Both the position numbers and the translations under genes were made by a program. From NCBI GenBank assembly GCA_964344985.1, contig CAYFPI010000001.1, forward strand, positions 1 through 64,000: DNA of 64,000 nt, written 5' to 3'. Source of the stretch: Thioglobus_A sp964344985. Lineage in GTDB: Bacteria > Pseudomonadota > Gammaproteobacteria > PS1 > Pseudothioglobaceae. Shown piece by piece: positions 59,987-64,000 of the stretch (position 1 is its first letter; each line of letters starts with the position of its first letter). The notes under the pieces were generated by a model that saw only the letters and a list, made by a program, of their open reading frames with translations, made no database searches and was not told where the DNA came from.

Positions 59987-60014
59987 AGGCCGTCTGAGGT
60001 TAACCAGACGGCCT
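59987..60014 (-). terminator. Strong terminator after norB, arms resembling Neisseria uptake sequence
   Basis: AGGCCGTCTG (59987-59996) pairs with CAGACGGCCT (60005-60014), followed by a TTTTTTT run on the minus strand. It should cut off most norCB transcripts before norE. Each arm contains GCCGTCTG, the core of the neisserial DNA uptake sequence. Confidence 0.85.
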
Positions 60015-60035
60015 CTATTCTCCTAATAATTTGGC

Positions 60036-61427
60036 TTATTTAGGTATCTCAGCTTCAGGCAAGTTTCTGCCAACAAAGAAGCTTGCAATATAGAGAATTA
60101 AACCAATTAAGAACACAATGCCTGCGCCTTCACGCAACCAATAAAAGATCTCAATCTTATCTTGAACCACCATAAATGGCAGAGATGCATCGCCATTCAT
60201 TCGTTGAAGATAAACTTGCAAAATACCAGCAGCTGTTAAGAACAAAGTAATAAATACCATAGAAATTGTCATTAACCAGAAAGACCACATCTCCACTACT
60301 TGAGACTTCATGCTGTTAGCCACTTTACGACCGTTAAGCATTGGCATAGCGTATGAGATGATCGCTAATACAATCATTACGTATGCACCATAAAAAGCCA
60401 TGTGTCCGTGTGCTGCAGTAATTTGTGAACCATGTGTGTAATAGTTTACAAAAGACAATGTATGCAAGAAACCCCAAACACCAGCACCTAAGAATGCCAT
60501 TACCGAACAACCTAATGCCCATAGTACAGCTGCCTTATTAGGATGCTGACGACGACGCTTATTCACCATGTTAAAGGCAAAAATTGTCATCATAAAGAAT
60601 GGAATTGGCTCCATGGCTGAGAAAATAGATCCCCACCATTGCCAGTAACCCGGTGTACCAATCCAGAAGAAGTGGTGACCCGTACCAATTAATCCAGTAA
60701 TTAAAGCCATGGCAATAATCACATACAACCATTTTTCAATTACTTCGCGGTCAACGCCTGTTGTTTTGATTAATACATAAGCAAGCAACGATCCTAGGAT
60801 AAGCTCCCAAACGCCTTCAACCCACAAGTGAACCACAAACCACCAGAACATCTTATCAAGTACAAGATTATCCGGATTGTAAAATGAGAACAGGAAGAAT
60901 ACTGCCAAACCTACCAATCCGATCAACAGTACTAAGTTAATTACTGTTTTTCTACCTTTTAGGATAGTCATACCAATGTTAAACAAGAAGGCCAGGGCAA
61001 CAACCACAATACCAATCTTGGTAATGGTCGGCTGCTCTAAGAACTCTCGTCCCATGGTTGGTAATAAATCATTCATAGTGATTTCTGCAAGTGTTGCATA
61101 AGGTACCAATAAATAACCCAAAATTGTAACCGCGCCTGCAACCAAAAAGATCCAGAACATCAGCTTCGCCAATAGCGGAGAGTGTAGTTCGGTTTCTGCT
61201 TCATCAGGCACCATGTAATAGGCTGCACCCATAAATCCAAACAACAACCATACAATTAAGAGGTTGGTGTGTACCATGCGTGCAACGTTAAATGGAATCT
61301 CCGGGAAAAGGAAATCGCCAACAACATATTGCATGCCCATAATAACACCGAATAATATCTGTCCAACAAACAGAGCAATTGCGGCAATAAAATAAGGTTT
61401 TGCAACCATTTGAGAAGTATATTTCAT
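60036..61427 (-). CDS. norB: Nitric oxide reductase subunit B
   Basis: Catalytic subunit of the cytochrome c-dependent NO reductase, reducing 2 NO to N2O in the inner membrane. 463 residues with about twelve helices. Haem and FeB ligands lie in RMVHTNLLIVWLLFGFMG, LWVEGVWELILGSLL (with the FeB-site glutamate region), GTGHHFFWIGTPGYWQWWG and AAHGHMAFYGAYVMIVLA. Length and absence of an N-terminal quinol-oxidase extension mark the cNOR rather than the qNOR type. Follows norC by 12 bp. Confidence 0.95.
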   Translation of the reverse strand: MKYTSQMVAKPYFIAAIALFVGQILFGVIMGMQYVVGDFLFPEIPFNVARMVHTNLLIVWLLFGFMGAAYYMVPDEAETELHSPLLAKLMFWIFLVAGAVTILGYLLVPYATLAEITMNDLLPTMGREFLEQPTITKIGIVVVALAFLFNIGMTILKGRKTVINLVLLIGLVGLAVFFLFSFYNPDNLVLDKMFWWFVVHLWVEGVWELILGSLLAYVLIKTTGVDREVIEKWLYVIIAMALITGLIGTGHHFFWIGTPGYWQWWGSIFSAMEPIPFFMMTIFAFNMVNKRRRQHPNKAAVLWALGCSVMAFLGAGVWGFLHTLSFVNYYTHGSQITAAHGHMAFYGAYVMIVLAIISYAMPMLNGRKVANSMKSQVVEMWSFWLMTISMVFITLFLTAAGILQVYLQRMNGDASLPFMVVQDKIEIFYWLREGAGIVFLIGLILYIASFFVGRNLPEAEIPK

Positions 61428-61439
61428 ATCAAATTCTCC

Positions 61440-61871
61440 TTATCCTTGAATGTTAGGTGGCCAATTTTGAGTATTAATCTCAGATGTGTATTTTAAGAAC
61501 TCTGCTACTGCATCAAGTTCATCATCTGTTAGATTAAACTGCGGCATTGAGCGTCTGCCCGGAATGCCATTTTTTGGTCTAAACTTAATAAATGCAATAA
61601 TTGCTTCTTTACTACCAAGGCGTTGATAAGCATTACCAAGTTCTGGTGCAAAGTAGGCGCCTTCACCCAACAAGGTATGACAGCCAATACAATTATTATT
61701 CTCCCAAACATGCTTTCCTTTGGCTACTTGTGCGGTCAAATTTTCTCGGTTATCTGTTTGTGGTAAAGACTTTACCGTATCAAACGTCAACACCAAAAGC
61801 AGCAAGAAAAAGAACATGGATCCACCGTAAAAGATATTACGTGCCATGGACTTCGTGAATGCTTGTGACAT
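61440..61871 (-). CDS. norC: Nitric oxide reductase subunit C (cytochrome c)
   Basis: Membrane-anchored c-type cytochrome that feeds electrons to NorB. From ATG 61871 (MSQAFTKSMARN, strong ribosome site AAGGAGGAG) it has 143 residues. One helix near residues 13-31 (FYGGSMFFFLLLLVLTFDTV), haem motif CIGCH near residue 60, GEGAYFAPELGNAY, and the axial Met in RRSMPQFNLTDDELDAVA. An ATG at 61937 would add a hydrophobic leader not found in the family. A TTGAC-N4-GTCAA box lies 114 bp upstream. Confidence 0.95.
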   Translation of the reverse strand: MSQAFTKSMARNIFYGGSMFFFLLLLVLTFDTVKSLPQTDNRENLTAQVAKGKHVWENNNCIGCHTLLGEGAYFAPELGNAYQRLGSKEAIIAFIKFRPKNGIPGRRSMPQFNLTDDELDAVAEFLKYTSEINTQNWPPNIQG

Positions 61872-61958
61872 ACAACTCCTCCTTTTAATAAAACAAAAAA
61901 ATATAGCGCTTAATAACCATAAACTATTTATGGGCATTAGCCTAGCTATGAAGTCAAG

Positions 61959-61998
61959 TTTATATAAAAGAAATCCAAAAGGAATTGACCTAGGTCAA
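61959..61998 (-). promoter_or_regulatory. DNR/FNR-type box and -10 of norCB
   Basis: TTGACCTAGGTCAA at 61985-61998 is a perfect 14-bp palindrome of the TTGAC-N4-GTCAA type. A TATATA -10 at about 61961-61966 lies 28 bp from the box centre, near class II spacing. Same box type as between hemN and the CRP/FNR regulator. Confidence 0.75.
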
Positions 61999-62036
61999 GT
62001 TTTTAAAATAAAAACAAAAAACCTTTTAAATCAATG

Positions 62037-62181
62037 AAAAAAAATAACCAGATTTGGTTATTTTTATAGCTTCTCCTCAAGAGCCACAAGGTGGCTTTTA
62101 GTCTTACTGCCAAAGGCTTATCCAGCTTCAGTGATAGAAACCTTCGGTAGCCATTGTAAAGCCCTCCCCCAGCAATAAGTG
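62037..62181 (-). ncRNA. Candidate small RNA with G-rich motifs upstream of norCB
   Basis: Minus-strand unit of about 145 nt. A perfect TATAAT -10 lies at 62188-62193 (weak -35). Inside are GGGGGAGGG (62162-62170), a small ACC-GAA-GGT hairpin, a perfect GCCAC-CTT-GTGGC hairpin, and CTTGAGGAG (62073-62081). It ends with an 11-bp terminator stem AAAAATAACCA/TGGTTATTTTT and eight T (62037-62065). No coding frame is convincing. It lies between tRNA-Thr and the norC promoter. The motifs recur at 46960-47125 and 47883-47938. GGA-rich loops raise the possibility of a CsrA-binding or ribosome-decoy RNA; not proven. Confidence 0.6.
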
Positions 62182-62255
62182 TTGATTATTATAGACAAAT
62201 AAAAACCATTTATTGCACTTATTTTAAATAAAAAATTAGGCTGAATTTTAGACAT

Positions 62256-62292
62256 AAAAAAGCCTCAAAACGATTACTCATTTCAAGGCTTA
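62256..62292 (-). terminator. Terminator of tRNA-Thr
   Basis: AAGCCT/AGGCTT stem with a TTTTTTA tract on the minus strand, 5 bp beyond the tRNA 3' end. Confidence 0.7.
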
Positions 62293-62296
62293 AATA

Positions 62297-62372
62297 TGGT
62301 GCCGAAGGCCGGACTCGAACTGGCGACCTACTGATTACAAATCAGTTGCACTACCAACTGTGCTACTTCGGC
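62297..62372 (-). tRNA. tRNA-Thr (TGT)
   Basis: 76 nt with encoded CCA. Acceptor GCCGAAG/CTTCGGC; anticodon stem ACTGA/TCAGT around TTTGTAA, anticodon TGT. A TATAAT -10 lies at 62383-62388 on the minus strand. Confidence 0.93.
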
Positions 62373-62449
62373 ATTAACGCAAATTATACCAAGAACTTTT
62401 TTTCTAATTAATAAAAAAATTTAATATTTGCTATTTTTTATGGACGAAA

Positions 62450-62475
62450 AAAATGCCTCAATAAAGAGGCATTTT
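62450..62475 (-). terminator. Terminator of the cco operon
   Basis: AAAATGCCTC (62450-62459) pairs with GAGGCATTTT (62466-62475); a T run follows on the minus strand. It lies 19 bp past the ccoP stop. Confidence 0.9.
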
Positions 62476-62493
62476 CTTAAGAACTACAACTTC

Positions 62494-63590
62494 TTAAAAT
62501 CTAGGTCCAGCAGAGCCTGCCATAGACGCTTGTCTAAGTGCATTAACCGCTTGAGTATTGGCTTTCTTTGCCAATGCTACATCGTTGTTCTTTTCAGCAT
62601 CTTTAATCATCTTCTGCGTATCTCTCCATGCAGCGTTCTGAGCAAAGTTTTTCTTATAGTTTGCTTTTGCAGCAGCAAGTACGTCTGCTAATGAGCCGCT
62701 CTTCGCAACCACTGGCGTGTACTTAGGATCTTTAGACACGCTAGCTTGCTTAGATGCTTCCTTAACTGGCACACCACCACCTAATTGGTGAACATATACT
62801 GCTAGCTTTTTGATCTGCACTGCATCAATCACTTTAGAGTTACCAAATGCTGGCATTTCAGCATTTTGAGTTTCACTATCATGACCTTGGTTTACACCAT
62901 GCAAGATTGTACGAACTACTGAAGCGTGCTGATCATCTGCTTTAAATCGGTAGATGCCATCAGATAAGTTTGCCGCACCCAACATTTGATTACCAGCCAA
63001 TGTAGGACCATGACAACCGATACAACCCTTAGACATATAAATAGCCTTTGACGCTGCATCAGGAGCGCCATTTGCACCCTTGCCTGTTTCAATCAAGAAA
63101 GTAGCCAACTGAGCCGCTTCTGCATCAGTAATGCCTAACATACGTGCAGGCATATTACCTTTACGACCATTAGTAATTGACTGAGAAATTTGTGCTAATG
63201 TGCCACCAAATAACCAATCATCATCAGCAAGCACTGGGAATCCAGCATTACCTTGGCCACCAGCACCNNNNNNNNNNAGTTATCACCAAAAATTACCTTA
63301 GCTGTTTTGATCGCGTAAGTTCTTAACTCATCATCACGAACAATGTCTTCTAATGAATTTTCAGCAATTGCTTTTTCTGTATCAGCAAATTTTGCTTCAC
63401 GATACGCTTCAAGCTCTGCCACACTTTCGTTCATTTCTTTAACTTGTGTCCGGCCAGATACACCTTTTGTGTTATCGCCAAACCAAGGTAGGCTTGGGAA
63501 GTAAATATTCAACGCCCTTCCAGCGTTCTCATCATCCCAAAAGTGACCTGTGATGTTTTCACCTGGGAATGGATTTTTATGTTCACTCAT
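62494..63590 (-). CDS. ccoP: cbb3 cytochrome oxidase subunit CcoP (contains assembly gap; apparent missing membrane helix)
   Basis: Dihaem cytochrome c subunit that passes electrons to CcoO/CcoN. Start ATG 63590 with ribosome site GGAG. N-terminus HKNPFPGENITGHFWDDENA, then directly LNIYFPSLPWFGDNTKG and ESVAELEAYREAKFADTEKA. The first haem motif falls in the 10-N gap (63268-63277) between KVIFGDN and GAGGQGNAGFPVLADDDWLF; the second, KGCIGCHG, is intact. The visible N-terminal 104 residues contain no transmembrane segment, whereas family members have one between the HxWDE and the YP-S-P segments. A Lys/Ala-rich extension of about 85 residues follows the usual end (VYVHQLGGG). Frame changes across the gap. 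Confidence 0.9.
63268..63277. other. Assembly gap (10 N) at the first haem motif of ccoP
   Basis: The flanking residues show that CxxCH of the first cytochrome domain is what is missing; the frame differs on the two sides. Confidence 1.
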
Positions 63591-63603
63591 AATTTTCTCC
63601 TCT

Positions 63604-63747
63604 TTACTTATCTTCGTCGTTGACAAAGTTTCGTAAGTCTTCAAATTGTTGCTTATTTTTAGGCCTAAAGGCATAAAAATAAGCGCCTGCTAATAATACA
63701 AATATAACTACTGCCGTAACAGCACCAATTTTGTCAACTAATGTCAT
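63604..63747 (-). CDS. ccoQ: cbb3 oxidase small subunit CcoQ
   Basis: 47-residue single-helix protein, MTLVDKIGAVTAVVIFVLLA then GAYFYAFRPKNKQQFEDLRN, that stabilises the cbb3 complex. The pattern of one helix followed by YAFRPKNK is characteristic of CcoQ. Its ATG overlaps the ccoO stop by one base (TAATG), and ccoP starts 13 bp after its stop. Confidence 0.92.
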   Translation of the reverse strand: MTLVDKIGAVTAVVIFVLLAGAYFYAFRPKNKQQFEDLRNFVNDEDK

Positions 63748-64000
63748 TACTCTCTGTATGTAACACCGTCTTCAAATTGAATCATATTACCTAATGATTG
63801 TAGGTAGGCTACCATTGCTTGCATTTCAGTCTTACCCTTAACGCTAGCCGCAGCACCTGCAATATCAGCATCCGTATATGGAACGCCCACTTTAGATAAA
63901 CCACTCATGTGTTTCGCAATAGAGTCACCATCAATCGTAGCATTGTCTAAGAATGCATACTTAGGCATTACTGACTCTGGCACCACTGCTTGCGGGTTAC
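63747..64000 (-). CDS. ccoO: cbb3 oxidase monohaem subunit CcoO, C-terminal part (cut by window edge)
   Basis: The last 84 codons of the membrane-bound cytochrome c subunit: NPQAVVPESVMPKYAFLDN (the region with the axial Met in VMPxY), GVPYTDADIAGAAASVKGKTE, MQAMVAYLQSLGNMIQF and the end DGVTYRE. The haem motif and anchor lie beyond position 64000. ccoN is presumably further upstream. Confidence 0.93.
   Translation of the reverse strand, partial: NPQAVVPESVMPKYAFLDNATIDGDSIAKHMSGLSKVGVPYTDADIAGAAASVKGKTEMQAMVAYLQSLGNMIQFEDGVTYRE

Overview
The window looks like part of a low-GC gammaproteobacterial chromosome, most consistent with the SUP05 / Candidatus Thioglobus group of sulfur oxidisers (free-living or mussel-symbiont). 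This is inference from gene content and protein resemblance, not from a marker-gene search. Supporting features are an AT-rich genome, a cbb3 oxidase with its CcoG/CcoH assembly factors, a complete nitric oxide reductase cluster, a Calvin/glycolysis sugar-phosphate operon, and typical gammaproteobacterial gene orders (rimP-nusA-infB-rbfA-truB, rsmI/yraN/BON lipoprotein, mnmG-rsmG). Six runs of N (five of 10 bases, one of 66) lie inside genes and break their frames, so this is a scaffold with placeholder gaps.

Layout. 1-8.3 kb: partial argS, polA, a short inverted-repeat element, znuC, ccoGH with an FNR-type box, dapD, an ElyC/DUF218 protein and a small two-helix membrane protein. 8.4-14.2 kb: ubiA, rluC, tatD, an AsmA-like protein, rsmG and mnmG, tightly packed on the minus strand. 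14.3-21.5 kb: one minus-strand operon tkt-gap-DUF302-pgk-pyk-fba behind a clear sigma70 promoter. 21.6-28.3 kb is the accessory stretch: a Kef-type antiporter, a REP-associated transposase flanked by an inverted 21-bp repeat, a winged-helix protein, a membrane protein, an RfaH-like antiterminator, and an inverse-autotransporter barrel without passenger followed by an unknown secreted protein, ending at tRNA-Met. 28.4-46.9 kb: housekeeping genes (coaE, rsmI, yraN, rnhB, purD, truB, rbfA, infB, nusA, rimP, tRNA-fMet, gshB, crcB, rarA, apbE, mltB-like, ruvX, pyrB, UPF0149).

46.9-49.7 kb: small secreted proteins, an OxyR-like regulator, and intergenic hairpins that share G-rich motifs. 49.6-55.0 kb: tRNA-Phe, trxB, ftsK, lolA, hemN. 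55.1-62.2 kb: a CRP/FNR-type regulator, the nor cluster (norCB, norEFQ, a membrane protein, norD) and a candidate small RNA. 62.3-64 kb: tRNA-Thr and ccoP-ccoQ-ccoO (partial).

The respiratory genes appear wired together. FNR/DNR-type boxes lie before ccoG, before norC, and between hemN and the CRP/FNR regulator, with -10 elements about 30 bp from the box centres. The regulator keeps the E-xx-SR recognition-helix residues expected for such boxes and has an unusual C-terminal four-cysteine cluster. The best leads for something undescribed are the passenger-less inverse autotransporter island with a shared promoter palindrome, the family of G-rich intergenic hairpins including a terminator-bounded candidate sRNA next to nor, the repeated TAATCG-N7-CGATTA operator with a one-cysteine OxyR-like protein, and a CcoP that seems to lack its membrane anchor.
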